Below, piece by piece: positions 40,975 to 49,208 of a DNA stretch of 49,608 nucleotides. Location of the stretch: NCBI GenBank assembly GCA_017430945.1, contig JAFRMB010000027.1:1-49608 (forward strand), written 5' to 3'. Numbering within the stretch: the stretch's first letter is position 1; the number at the start of each line of letters is the position of its first letter. The position numbers were made by a program, and so were the translations under genes. The notes under the pieces are model-generated. The model did not search any database. It was not told the DNA's origin and was given only the letters and a program-made list of their open reading frames with translations. This DNA comes from Clostridia bacterium. GTDB taxonomy: Bacteria > Bacillota_A > Clostridia > Christensenellales > Aristaeellaceae.

Positions 40975-42812
40975 GGATGCGCAGAAAGCCGTGGACGGAG
41001 GTGGAGCTTGCCGCCTGCCCGTTCATGATCGAGCGACCGTCCGAGCATATCGGCAGATGGCAGGAGCTGTTTCCAAGGCGCCAGCCGGTATATCTCGAGA
41101 TCGGCTGCGGCAAGGGCGTGGCTACGGTGCGGATGGCCCACGAGCACCCGGAGATCAACTACATCGCCATCGACGAGGTGCGCCATGTTCTGGCCGTTTC
41201 CGTTCGCAACACCCATGCCGCTTACGGCAGCGACCCCGTAGACAACCTGGTCTATTCGGCGGTGGATGCCATGTTGATCCACGACACCTTCGACCCGTCG
41301 GATGAGATCGCACGCATTTATATCAGCTTTCCGAACCCGTGGGACGAACGGGCCAAGCACCATAAACGCCGGTTGACGCACCCCAGGCAGCTCATGCAGT
41401 ATCAGTCGTTTCTGAAGCCCGGGGGCGAGATCTGGTTCAAGACGGACGATGCGCCGCTCTTTGAAGCCTCGAAGCGCTATTTTGATGAGGCGGGTTTCGA
41501 CGTGATCTATTCGACCGAAGATCTTCACGGCGAGGGCTTTGAACCCAATTACGTGAGCGAACACGAGCAGCTGTACATCGACCTCGGAAAACCGATCCGG
41601 TTCTGCATCGCGAGATGCCGACCGGCATCCGATCGCAGCGCGATCGGGCTGGACGCCGCCGCGCGGCGATTCGCAGATCACTTTGGGGCACAGCCCAACG
41701 ACCGACGCGAAGAGGGGATAAGGAGGCACAGCATGATGAGCTTTTTTGACGAAAATCGTGAGGCTCTTGAGAATTTTGCGAGGATCTCAAATGCCATCGG
41801 CGATCGGCCGGACTACGTGCAGGGCGGCGGCGGAAATACCTCCGTCAAGCTCGGGGGCGGACTTATGGCCATCAAGGCATCCGGCTACTGTCTGAAAGAT
41901 GTACGCCCCGACAGCGCCTATGCGGTGCTGGACAGCGCCGCACTGCGCCGCTTCTACTTTGACACGGACCCGTCGTCGCTCGATGATGTCGAGAAAGCGG
42001 GCGGCGCGGAGGCAAAGCGCAATGTCAGGGCGATCGACGGTCTTGCGCAGCTTCGGCCCTCTGTCGAGGCGGGCTTCCATTCGATCCTGGATCGCTATGT
42101 GGCGCACAGCCACAGCGTTTATGTGAACCTGTGCACTTGTTCGAACGACCTTGAGTCCATCGCCGGGAAAGCGCTGGACGGCGCGGATTACGGCTGGACG
42201 TGGGTGCCCTATGCCGATCCGGGCGCGGGGCTGACGTTCTCCATCCGCGACGCGCTGCGCCGTGAAGAGGCTGAGAGCGGACGCCGGCCGGAGGTCATCC
42301 TGCTGAAGAACCACGGCCTGATCGTGCATTCGGACGACCCGGTGGCGTGCCTTCGCATCCACGGGGATGTGAACGATCGTATGGCAAAGGCCTTTGGACT
42401 TGAAAACGGTTGTTTTCCCGCCGTGAAGCTTTGTGAACGTGAAGACGGGCTGCTCGAGGCGGATTGCCCGTATCTGACGGCACAGCTGGCATCCGGCAGG
42501 TTCACGGAGCGCTTTCTTCTGGAAGAGCCCCTGTATCCGGACCAGCTGGTGTTCCTCGGGGGCAGCCTCGCCTTTGGCAGCGGCAGGCCGGATCCGGGCC
42601 TGACCATGATCGACCTGGAGCGCGGCACGGTGACGTTCAACATGGCGCCAGGCAAAGCGCAGGTGCTCGCTGAGACGTTGACCAGCATCGCCTTCATCGT
42701 CCGTCATATCGAAGAGGCCGGTCTGGAGCTTTCCACGCTGGGCGAGGCGGCGAGGGCGTGCATCGCCAACTGGGAGAGCGAAAAGTATCGCAAGTCGCTT
42801 GCCGGAAAGTGA
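40971..42812 (+). CDS. trmB: tRNA (guanine-N7)-methyltransferase ORF continuing without a stop into a class II aldolase
   Basis: Residues 1-225 match TrmB: EIGCGKGVATVRMAHEHPE (SAM site), YISFPNPWDERAKHHKRRLT, FLKPGGEIWFKTDDAPLFE and EDLHGEGFEPNYVSEHE. TrmB makes m7G46 in tRNA. After the expected end (IRFCIARCRPASDR) about 30 residues of linker without homology lead, in frame, into a complete class II aldolase. The linker DNA holds AGGAGG 6 nt before ATG 41733, an ideal start for the aldolase. So either the two are fused as 613 residues, or the trmB stop has been lost and the aldolase is still translated from its own site. Two enzyme families with unrelated jobs make the lost-stop reading more likely. 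Confidence 0.8.
   Translation: MRMRRKPWTEVELAACPFMIERPSEHIGRWQELFPRRQPVYLEIGCGKGVATVRMAHEHPEINYIAIDEVRHVLAVSVRNTHAAYGSDPVDNLVYSAVDAMLIHDTFDPSDEIARIYISFPNPWDERAKHHKRRLTHPRQLMQYQSFLKPGGEIWFKTDDAPLFEASKRYFDEAGFDVIYSTEDLHGEGFEPNYVSEHEQLYIDLGKPIRFCIARCRPASDRSAIGLDAAARRFADHFGAQPNDRREEGIRRHSMMSFFDENREALENFARISNAIGDRPDYVQGGGGNTSVKLGGGLMAIKASGYCLKDVRPDSAYAVLDSAALRRFYFDTDPSSLDDVEKAGGAEAKRNVRAIDGLAQLRPSVEAGFHSILDRYVAHSHSVYVNLCTCSNDLESIAGKALDGADYGWTWVPYADPGAGLTFSIRDALRREEAESGRRPEVILLKNHGLIVHSDDPVACLRIHGDVNDRMAKAFGLENGCFPAVKLCEREDGLLEADCPYLTAQLASGRFTERFLLEEPLYPDQLVFLGGSLAFGSGRPDPGLTMIDLERGTVTFNMAPGKAQVLAETLTSIAFIVRHIEEAGLELSTLGEAARACIANWESEKYRKSLAGK
41733..42812 (+). CDS. Class II aldolase/adducin-domain protein
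   Basis: Starting at codon 255 of the longer ORF, the 359-residue portion has GGGGNTSVKLGGGLMAIKAS, the metal-site-like HSHSVYVNLC and ILLKNHGLIVHSDDPVAC, which are typical of the sugar-phosphate class II aldolases close to RhaD/FucA-type enzymes. It lacks the short-chain dehydrogenase half of the YuxG-type fusions. AGGAGGCACAGC precedes ATG 41733 (a second ATG is at 41736). Substrate unknown. Confidence 0.8.
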   Translation: MMSFFDENREALENFARISNAIGDRPDYVQGGGGNTSVKLGGGLMAIKASGYCLKDVRPDSAYAVLDSAALRRFYFDTDPSSLDDVEKAGGAEAKRNVRAIDGLAQLRPSVEAGFHSILDRYVAHSHSVYVNLCTCSNDLESIAGKALDGADYGWTWVPYADPGAGLTFSIRDALRREEAESGRRPEVILLKNHGLIVHSDDPVACLRIHGDVNDRMAKAFGLENGCFPAVKLCEREDGLLEADCPYLTAQLASGRFTERFLLEEPLYPDQLVFLGGSLAFGSGRPDPGLTMIDLERGTVTFNMAPGKAQVLAETLTSIAFIVRHIEEAGLELSTLGEAARACIANWESEKYRKSLAGK

Positions 42813-42841
42813 TGCGGGACAAAAGAGAAAGGAAGGCGACC

Positions 42842-43315
42842 ATGTTCAGACGCGCGCGTTTTTTCTACATACAGACCGTTGCGCTGGGACTGTGTCTCGT
42901 GCTGGTTTTTTTGACGTGCACGGGGCTTACGCAGGGCGAGCGCATGGTGATGCGCGCCATGGCGAACCTTGATGCGCCCTATGTGTTCCACACCCGGGGG
43001 CCGGATCGATTCGACTGCAGCGGGCTGATACTCTATTGCGCATCTTTGGAGGGACTGGGAGAACTGCCCCACGCCGCGGCGGAACTCTACGACATGGGTC
43101 GCCCCATCGCGCGATGGCAGCTGCTGCCCGGTGACATGGTGTGCTTTGACACCGTGCGCGACAAGGATCCGTGCGACCATGTGGGGCTCTACATCGGCGC
43201 CGATCGCTTCGTGCACGCTTCATCGAAACAGAAAAAGGTGATGGTGTCGGAGCTCGCGGACAACTACCTTGAAAAGTACTCCGGTGCGCGCCGGCTGGGC
43301 TTCGCTTACTATTGA
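42842..43315 (+). CDS. NlpC/P60-family cell-wall hydrolase
   Basis: A 157-residue exported protein: an N-terminal hydrophobic segment (ALGLCLVLVFLTCTG), then an NlpC/P60 catalytic domain with the Cys in RFDCSGLILYCA, the His in DHVGLYIGADRFVHA, and LLPGDMVCFDT. It would cleave D-Glu-diaminoacid bonds in peptidoglycan. AAGGAAGG precedes ATG 42842. It has no cell-wall-binding repeats. Confidence 0.9.
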   Translation: MFRRARFFYIQTVALGLCLVLVFLTCTGLTQGERMVMRAMANLDAPYVFHTRGPDRFDCSGLILYCASLEGLGELPHAAAELYDMGRPIARWQLLPGDMVCFDTVRDKDPCDHVGLYIGADRFVHASSKQKKVMVSELADNYLEKYSGARRLGFAYY

Positions 43316-43369
43316 TGCACACCGGGAAAACAGCGGGCTGCCGGGACGCCCGTGCGCGGAGGGATGGTC

Positions 43370-44467
43370 ATGTCGATCGGGATCAGTGACATCATTTCGG
43401 GCATCGGTTCGCTCGACCGGGCCGCCATGGCTCTGGCGGAGGACCGACAGGCGCGTCTGGCCAAGCCGCCGCACAGCCTTGGCCGCCTTGAGGACATCTC
43501 CGTAAAGCTGGCCGGCATCACGGGGAAGCTGTACTGCGATCTGGACAGGCGTCGGGTCCTGATCTTTGCTTCGGACAACGGCATCGTTCGCGAGGGCGTA
43601 TCAAGTGCGCCACAGAGCGTGACGCTGAGCCAGACGGTCAACTTCACGCGCGGCCTGACAGGCGTAGCGGTGCTGGCCAGACACTTCCATGCAGAGCTCG
43701 ACGTCATAGATGTGGGCATCGATGCCGGTTCTGTGTGTCCGGGCGTTCGCGATCAAAAGATAGCGCGGGGCACGAGGGATTTTGCCCGAGAGCCGGCCAT
43801 GAGCAGGCATGAGGCGCTGCGCGCCATGATGGTCGGCAGGGAGACCGCCCTGCGCGCCGCATCCGACGGCATGGACGTCATCGGCGTAGGGGAGATGGGC
43901 ATCGGCAACACGACCACGTCTTCCGCTGTGCTGTCGGCGCTGCTCGGGCTCCCCGCGGCCGGGACCGTCAATCGCGGCGCGGGCATCAATGACGATGCCT
44001 ACGCGCGCAAGATGCGCCTGATCGATGAGGCGATCGGGCGCTGGAAGCCCGATCCGGACGATCCGGTGGATGTCATTTCGAAAGTCGGCGGTTTCGATAT
44101 CGCCGCCATGTGCGGCGCGTTCCTCGGAGCTGCCAGTGCAAGGCTGCCCGTCGTCATCGATGGCTTCATCTCCGCTGTGGCGGCGCTGTGCGCGTGGCGG
44201 CTCGAACCGCTCAGCGCCGACTATATGTTCCCGTCCCATGCGTCTAGGGAGCAAGGCTACAGGCGCGCCATGGATGCCATGGGGATGCGGCCGATGCTGG
44301 AGCTGGACATGCGCCTGGGCGAAGGCAGCGGCTGTCCCATCGCGTTCGAGATCATGGCCGCTGCCGAGCGCGTGATCCGCGAGATGGGAACGTTCGAGGA
44401 GGCCGCCATCGACGACAGCTATCTGGACGAGATCCGCGCCGAGAAGCGCTATACGGGTGAGGCATGA
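43370..44467 (+). CDS. cobT: Nicotinate-nucleotide:dimethylbenzimidazole phosphoribosyltransferase
   Basis: The 365-residue protein has the CobT signatures PPHSLGRLEDISVKLAGI, IFASDNGIVREGVSSAPQSV, GEMGIGNTTTSSAVLSALLG and KVGGFDIAAMCGAFLGAA. It makes the alpha-riboside phosphate of the lower ligand base. I chose ATG 43370, 7 nt after GGAGGG; the open frame reaches a GTG at 43352. It opens the cobT-cobU-cobS-cobU2-cobC run for nucleotide loop assembly. Confidence 0.93.
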   Translation: MSIGISDIISGIGSLDRAAMALAEDRQARLAKPPHSLGRLEDISVKLAGITGKLYCDLDRRRVLIFASDNGIVREGVSSAPQSVTLSQTVNFTRGLTGVAVLARHFHAELDVIDVGIDAGSVCPGVRDQKIARGTRDFAREPAMSRHEALRAMMVGRETALRAASDGMDVIGVGEMGIGNTTTSSAVLSALLGLPAAGTVNRGAGINDDAYARKMRLIDEAIGRWKPDPDDPVDVISKVGGFDIAAMCGAFLGAASARLPVVIDGFISAVAALCAWRLEPLSADYMFPSHASREQGYRRAMDAMGMRPMLELDMRLGEGSGCPIAFEIMAAAERVIREMGTFEEAAIDDSYLDEIRAEKRYTGEA

Positions 44468-44994
44468 GCACATTGATCTCCGGCGGCTGCAAGAGCGGCA
44501 AATCCTTTTTCGCGCAGTGCATCGCTCGCGCGGCGGGTTCGCCGCTCTACTATATCGCCACCATGATCCCTTGCGACAGCGAGGACGAGGCGCGCATACG
44601 AAAGCACCGCGAGGCGCGCGCCGGATGGGGCTTTGAGACGCTCGAATGCGGGCGGGACATATTGAGCTGCCTTGGACAGGCTGACGCGGGCGGCACTTTT
44701 CTGCTGGACAGCGTGACGGCGCTTCTGTCCAACGAGATGTTCACATCCTCCGGCATGGACGCCGAAGCGCCGGAACGCGTGGCGCGTTCGCTGATCGAGT
44801 TTGTAAGGCGCGCGCCCCAAACGGTGCTCGTCTCAGACTATATCTACTCGGACGCCCTTCTGTACGACCCCTGGACGGAGGCGTTCCGAAGGGGACTGGC
44901 GCAGATCGACCGCGCGTTGGCCGCACATTGTGACAACGTACTGGAGATGAGCTACGGCAGGCCGATCATGCACAAGGGGAGGGTGAAGCTGTGA
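44464..44994 (+). CDS. cobU: Adenosylcobinamide kinase / guanylyltransferase (CobU)
   Basis: The 176-residue P-loop protein has GGCKSGKS (7-14), HREARAGWGFETLE and the later YIYSDALLYDPWTEAFRRGL, all CobU-like. It phosphorylates adenosylcobinamide and attaches GMP. A second, degenerate CobU lies downstream of cobS. Its start overlaps cobT by 4 nt and its TGA overlaps the cobS start. Confidence 0.88.
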   Translation: MSTLISGGCKSGKSFFAQCIARAAGSPLYYIATMIPCDSEDEARIRKHREARAGWGFETLECGRDILSCLGQADAGGTFLLDSVTALLSNEMFTSSGMDAEAPERVARSLIEFVRRAPQTVLVSDYIYSDALLYDPWTEAFRRGLAQIDRALAAHCDNVLEMSYGRPIMHKGRVKL

Positions 44995-45725
44995 TGCACA
45001 TCGTGAGGGCGTTTTTCATGGCGCTCGGCATGTTCACGGCCATTCCATGCCCATACCGTCCATGGGAGGAGGAAAGCCGCGGGATCATGCTCGCGTGTCT
45101 GCCCATCGTGGGTGCGCTGATCGGCCTCATATGGACGCTGATCGCCGTGTCGGCAAAAGCGCTCTTGCCTTCGTCCCTCGGCGCGGCGTTCATCGCGGCA
45201 CAGCCGTATGTGCTCACCGGGTTCATCCATCTGGACGGCTTCATGGATGTGTCTGACGCGATCCTGTCCTGGCGCCCGCTCGAGAAGCGGCTGGAGATAC
45301 TTAAGGACCCGCACATCGGCGCGTTTGCGGCGATAAACGTGGTGCTCGTCATCATGTTCAGCTACGGCTCGGCATGCTGCGGAATGGATCTTCGGGCACT
45401 CGCGCTGATCCCCGTGGTCTCGCGCTGCGGCTCCGCTTTCGCCGTGAGCGCACTGCCGGCTTTGGGACACAGCGAATACGCGGCGCTCGGACGCGGGATC
45501 CATCGCAAGCTTGCCGTGGTCTTGATATGGGCGATCACGATCGTCGCAGGCGTTGTATGGCTCGGTGCTCCCGCAGCGGCGCTGCTTGTCGAGACCGTCG
45601 CCTACGCAGCTGCCATGGCGTGGGCCTTCAGGACGTTGAAGGGCGTGTCAGGGGATCTTGCCGGATTTGCGTTGACCATTTCCGAATGCTGCGCGCTGAT
45701 CGCGCTTGCGGTCATTGGAGGCTGA
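44994..45725 (+). CDS. cobS: Cobalamin synthase (adenosylcobinamide-GDP ribazoletransferase)
   Basis: A 243-residue membrane protein with several hydrophobic segments. FFMALGMFTAIPCPYRPW, the metal-binding region GFIHLDGFMDVSDAIL and LEILKDPHIGAFAAINVV are characteristic of CobS. It joins the nucleotide loop to the corrin ring. The start (TGATG overlap with cobU, GGGGAGGG upstream) is ATG 44994; a GTG at 44991 is an alternative. Confidence 0.92.
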   Translation: MHIVRAFFMALGMFTAIPCPYRPWEEESRGIMLACLPIVGALIGLIWTLIAVSAKALLPSSLGAAFIAAQPYVLTGFIHLDGFMDVSDAILSWRPLEKRLEILKDPHIGAFAAINVVLVIMFSYGSACCGMDLRALALIPVVSRCGSAFAVSALPALGHSEYAALGRGIHRKLAVVLIWAITIVAGVVWLGAPAAALLVETVAYAAAMAWAFRTLKGVSGDLAGFALTISECCALIALAVIGG

Positions 45726-45726
45726 A

Positions 45727-46104
45727 ATGATACTGATCATCGGCGGCTGCTATCAGGGAAAGCTCGGATTCGCGAAGGAGCGGTACGGGCTGTCAGAGGC
45801 GGATATCTTTACCTGCGGGTACGACACGGATGCGATCGATCGTTCAAAGCGCTGCATCGCCTACATCGAACGCTTTGCGCTCAATTGCGTGCGGGCGGGA
45901 GAAGAGCCCCTGCAGGCCTTGCGCACCGATGCGCTTCGCCCGGACGCCGTAGTGATCGCCACGGATATCTCCGGGGGCGTCGTGCCGGTGGATGCCGAGC
46001 TGAGATCATGGCGCGAGGCCTGCGGGCGCATGAACAACGACCTGGCCGCACGGGCCGACGAGGTTTGGCGGCTGTTCTGCGGCATCGGGCAGAGGCTCAA
46101 ATGA
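45727..46104 (+). CDS. Short CobU-family paralogue
   Basis: The 125-residue protein begins MILIIGGCYQGKLGFAKE, aligning with the CobU P-loop but with Tyr-Gln in place of Lys-Ser and Leu for the final Ser, and ends with the CobU-like RMNNDLAARADEVWRLFCGI. The middle segment is much shorter. It may keep one of the two CobU activities or play a support role. GGAGG precedes ATG 45727. It is the next gene after cobS, so it is surely in the operon. Confidence 0.75.
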   Translation: MILIIGGCYQGKLGFAKERYGLSEADIFTCGYDTDAIDRSKRCIAYIERFALNCVRAGEEPLQALRTDALRPDAVVIATDISGGVVPVDAELRSWREACGRMNNDLAARADEVWRLFCGIGQRLK

Positions 46105-46676
46105 GGACGGTTTATCTGTTGCGCCACAGCCTGACGGCAGCCAATGAAGCGCACCTGTACGGCGGCAGCACGGACCTCCCGCTCACACCTGCAGGCAGGG
46201 GCATCGCAGAAGCGCTGCGAAGCACGCGACCGCTTCCGGAAGCCGCGCTGTACGTTTCAAGCGGGATGGTGCGCGCGGACGAGACGCTGCGCCTGCTCAC
46301 GGGACGGGAGCCGGATCTTCGGCTGAAGGGGCTGCGCGAGATGGATTTCGGCGCATTCGAGATGCGGGGATATACGGAGCTCAGGAACGATGCGGATTAT
46401 GTCCGCTGGATCGAGGACCGGACCGGCGATGTGCCCTGTTCCGGCGGAGAGAGCAATAATGCCTTTCGCGCTCGGGTACTGGAAGCGGGCAGCGCACTGA
46501 TCGACCGGCCGGAGGCCACTGCAGTCGCCGTCATACACGGCGGTCCCATCGTATTTATGATGCAGACCTGGTTCCCGGACGAGAGCAAGACCTTCTATGA
46601 CTGGCAGCCGGGCCCGGGAAGGGGCTATATCATCAGGATATCGGACGGTGTCCCGGTCGAATACCACATGTGCTGA
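46101..46676 (+). CDS. cobC: Histidine phosphatase family protein (CobC-like, alpha-ribazole phosphatase)
   Basis: The 191-residue protein has the phosphohistidine loop LRHSLTAANE (R8, H9; the usual G is S), YGGSTDLPLTPAGR, the second conserved region REMDFGAFEMRGYTEL and VAVIHGGPIVFMM. Family members act on alpha-ribazole-5'-phosphate, and the position at the end of the cob run favours that role. ATGA overlap with the preceding gene. A general phosphatase function cannot be excluded. Confidence 0.82.
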   Translation: MRTVYLLRHSLTAANEAHLYGGSTDLPLTPAGRGIAEALRSTRPLPEAALYVSSGMVRADETLRLLTGREPDLRLKGLREMDFGAFEMRGYTELRNDADYVRWIEDRTGDVPCSGGESNNAFRARVLEAGSALIDRPEATAVAVIHGGPIVFMMQTWFPDESKTFYDWQPGPGRGYIIRISDGVPVEYHMC

Positions 46677-46748
46677 AGCCTCAGATCCGGTCACGATGCC
46701 TGTGCGCGGATCCGCGGATCGGAATGCAAAAACAGGAGCGCACTGCAC

Positions 46749-46777
46749 TGGACAAGCGCGCGTTCTTTGGTTATAAT
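46749..46777 (+). promoter_or_regulatory. Promoter of pgi
   Basis: TGGACA (46749-46754), a 17-bp spacer and TATAAT (46772-46777), 41 bp ahead of the pgi start. Confidence 0.72.
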
Positions 46778-46817
46778 AAAAGTATGGATACCTGCGCGTA
46801 CAGCAGGGGGAAATAGA

Positions 46818-48419
46818 ATGGAAAGGATGATCGCCGTGATCAACTGGAAAAACTTTGATGAGCTCGCATCCTACCGCAAGTTGGAGGCCCTGAAGGGCAG
46901 CGTGGACCTGGTGGAAGCGATGTCGGGCGAAAAGGGCGCCGAACGCGTGGCGCGCTACAGCGTTCCCATGGCATGCGGACTCAGCTACAACTATGCGGCG
47001 AAGGCCGTGGACGACGAGGTGCTCACGGCGCTGTGCGAGCTCGCTCACGAAGCACAGCTGTCTGAAAAGTACGAAGCGCTGTACAACGGTGAGATCATCA
47101 ACACCGGCGAAAACCGCCTGGTGCTGCATCAGCTGACCCGCGGACAGCTCGGCGGGGCGGTCATGGCGGACGGCATGGACAAGCGTGCGTTCTATACCGC
47201 GCAGCAGCAGAAGGTCGCCGCCTTTGCCCAAAAGGTCCATGGCGGCGAGATCACGAACGCGGCGGGCGAGAAGTTCACGACCGTCGTGCAGATCGGCATC
47301 GGCGGCAGCGACCTGGGCCCACGCGCCATGTATCTTGCGCTCGAGAACTGGGCCAGGGTAAACGGCTGCTTCCGGATGGAAGCCCGCTTTATCAGCAATG
47401 TGGATCCGGACGATGCGGCCAGCGTGCTCAAGAGCATCGATCTGCCGCATGCGTTGTTCGTGCTGGTGTCCAAGTCCGGTACGACGCTTGAGACGCTGAC
47501 CAACGAGTCCTTTGTCAAGGAGGCGCTCAGGAACGCAGGCCTCGATCCCGCCAGGCACATGGTGGCCGTCACCAGCGAGACCTCTCCTTAGGCCAGCTCT
47601 TCCGATTATCTGGCGGCCTTCTTCATGGACGACTACATCGGCGGCCGCTATTCATCCACTTCCTGCGTGGGCGGCGCGGTGCTGTCCCTGGCCTTCGGCC
47701 CGGAGATCTTCGAGCGCTTCCTGAACGGCGCTGCGGCGTCCGACCGCACGGCCACCGAGCGCGACCCCATGAAGAACCCGGCGATGCTGGATGCGCTGAT
47801 CGGCGTGTACGAGCGCAACTTCCTCGGCTATCCCACCACGGCCGTGCTGCCGTATTCACAGGCGCTCAGCCGCTTCCCGGCGCATCTTCAGCAGCTGGAC
47901 ATGGAATCCAACGGCAAGCACGTCAACCGCTTCGGCGCGCCGGTCAACTACGCGACGGGCCCCATCATCTTCGGCGAACCCGGCACCAACGGCCAGCACT
48001 CCTTCTATCAGCTGCTGCACCAGGGCACGGATATCGCCCCGCTTCAGTTTGTTGGCTTCCGCAAAAACCAGATCGGCATGGATGTCGACATCCAGGGCAG
48101 CACGAGCCAGCAGAAGCTGTGCGCCAACGTTGCGGCTCAGATCATGGCCTTTGCCTGCGGCAAGACGGATGAGAATCCGAACAAGAGTTTCGAAGGCGGC
48201 CGCCCCTCCAGCATCATCATCGGCGACCAGCTGACGCCCGAGACGCTCGGCGCACTGCTGGCGCACTTCGAAAACAAGGTCATGTTCCAGGGCTTCGTGT
48301 GGAACATCAACAGCTTTGACCAGGAAGGCGTGCAGCTCGGCAAGATCCTCGCCAAGCGCGTGCTCGCGCACGACACCGACGGCGCTCTGAAGGCCTACAG
48401 CGACCTTCTGGACATCTGA
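46818..48419 (+). pseudogene. pgi: Glucose-6-phosphate isomerase interrupted by an in-frame TAG
   Basis: Both parts are PGI in the same frame: the first has QIGIGGSDLGPRAMYLALEN and VLVSKSGTTLETLTNESF, the second DDYIGGRYSS, GEPGTNGQHSFYQLLHQGTD and EGVQLGKILAKRV. Codon 258 (47589-47591) is TAG in the segment TSETSP-stop-ASSSDYLAAFF, where the family usually has Leu, so a single TTG-to-TAG change would explain it. No frameshift is needed and the remainder is well preserved. The first part alone lacks the active-site Glu/His/Lys half. Read-through would give 533 residues. TAG is the normal stop of other genes here (for example cbiC). Possible reasons are a sequencing or assembly error, a recent nonsense mutation, or recoding. 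Confidence 0.85.
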
Positions 48420-48441
48420 TCGGGACGCACAGACAAATACC

Positions 48442-48475
48442 TGCCCCGGGCCATTCGATGAAAGGCCCGGGGCAA
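48442..48475. terminator. Hairpin after pgi
   Basis: TGCCCCGGGCC and GGCCCGGGGCA form a strong 11-bp stem around a short loop. It is followed by ATGTTCATTTTGG, a weak T-run, and lies between convergent pgi and the Nudix gene. Confidence 0.6.
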
Positions 48476-48510
48476 TGTTCATTTTGGCCGGTGCTGCGCG
48501 GCGAGCGCGC

Positions 48511-49077
48511 TCAGACGAACGATCGCCGCAGCTTGTCGTTCAGCTTCTTATAAATGACCGCCATAAAGGGCTCATCCCTGTTGTCTGCGGCCTCATCGAG
48601 CGGCAGCCAGCCGACGGCGCTGTTTTCGTCCGGCTTTACGCGCAGCGGCTGCCGGTCGTCCGCTTCCAACAGCCAGGTGACGTTCAGATGCACGTGGGAT
48701 GAAACGAACCGCCCGCGGCGGATGTGTGCGTTGACCGGGATGATCTCCAGAGAGTAGATGTCGTTCGACAGTGCCCGTATCTCCGTGATGCCGGTCTCCT
48801 CGCGCGCCTCCCGAAGTGCGACGCCCAGAAGATCGGCATCGCCGTCGGCGTGTCCGCCCGTCCAGGCCCAGGTCCTGTAGATGTTGTGAAAGGCCATCAG
48901 CACCCGAGCGTGTTCGCGGTCGACGATCCAGCCGGACGCGGAGAAGTGAGCGAACGGGTTCTCGCGCGACAAAGGATCCTCAAGGGTATCCAAGGCGCGG
49001 AGCATGTTTATCTGGTCCTGAGCCTCCTGTGCGTTGCAGGGGGTGTATCGCGCGATGGCTGTTCTCAGTTCGATCAT
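48511..49077 (-). CDS. Nudix hydrolase
   Basis: The 188-residue protein has a Nudix box GGHADGDADLLGVALREAREETGI-type region (residues about 73-96; the key REAREETG is intact, the first Glu is Asp). It would hydrolyse a nucleoside diphosphate linked to another group; the substrate is unknown. I chose ATG 49077 behind GGGTGGG. A 49119 start would add 14 residues with no family support. Confidence 0.85.
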   Translation of the reverse strand: MIELRTAIARYTPCNAQEAQDQINMLRALDTLEDPLSRENPFAHFSASGWIVDREHARVLMAFHNIYRTWAWTGGHADGDADLLGVALREAREETGITEIRALSNDIYSLEIIPVNAHIRRGRFVSSHVHLNVTWLLEADDRQPLRVKPDENSAVGWLPLDEAADNRDEPFMAVIYKKLNDKLRRSFV

Positions 49078-49208
49078 ACGGGTCCCACCCTTTGTGTTGA
49101 TACCGATACTATAGCGCATTTGGACGGATGGTGCAATACGCGATCAGGCGATGACGGATGGGCGCCGTTGACGGCGCCCATCCGGTCGTCGTGTCGAGTG
49201 CAGCGGCG

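Noticed and set aside
46818..48419. Pyrrolysine at the pgi TAG
   Set aside because: The site aligns with a conserved Leu, TAG is used as an ordinary stop in other genes of the window, and no pyl genes are present here; kept only as a remote option.
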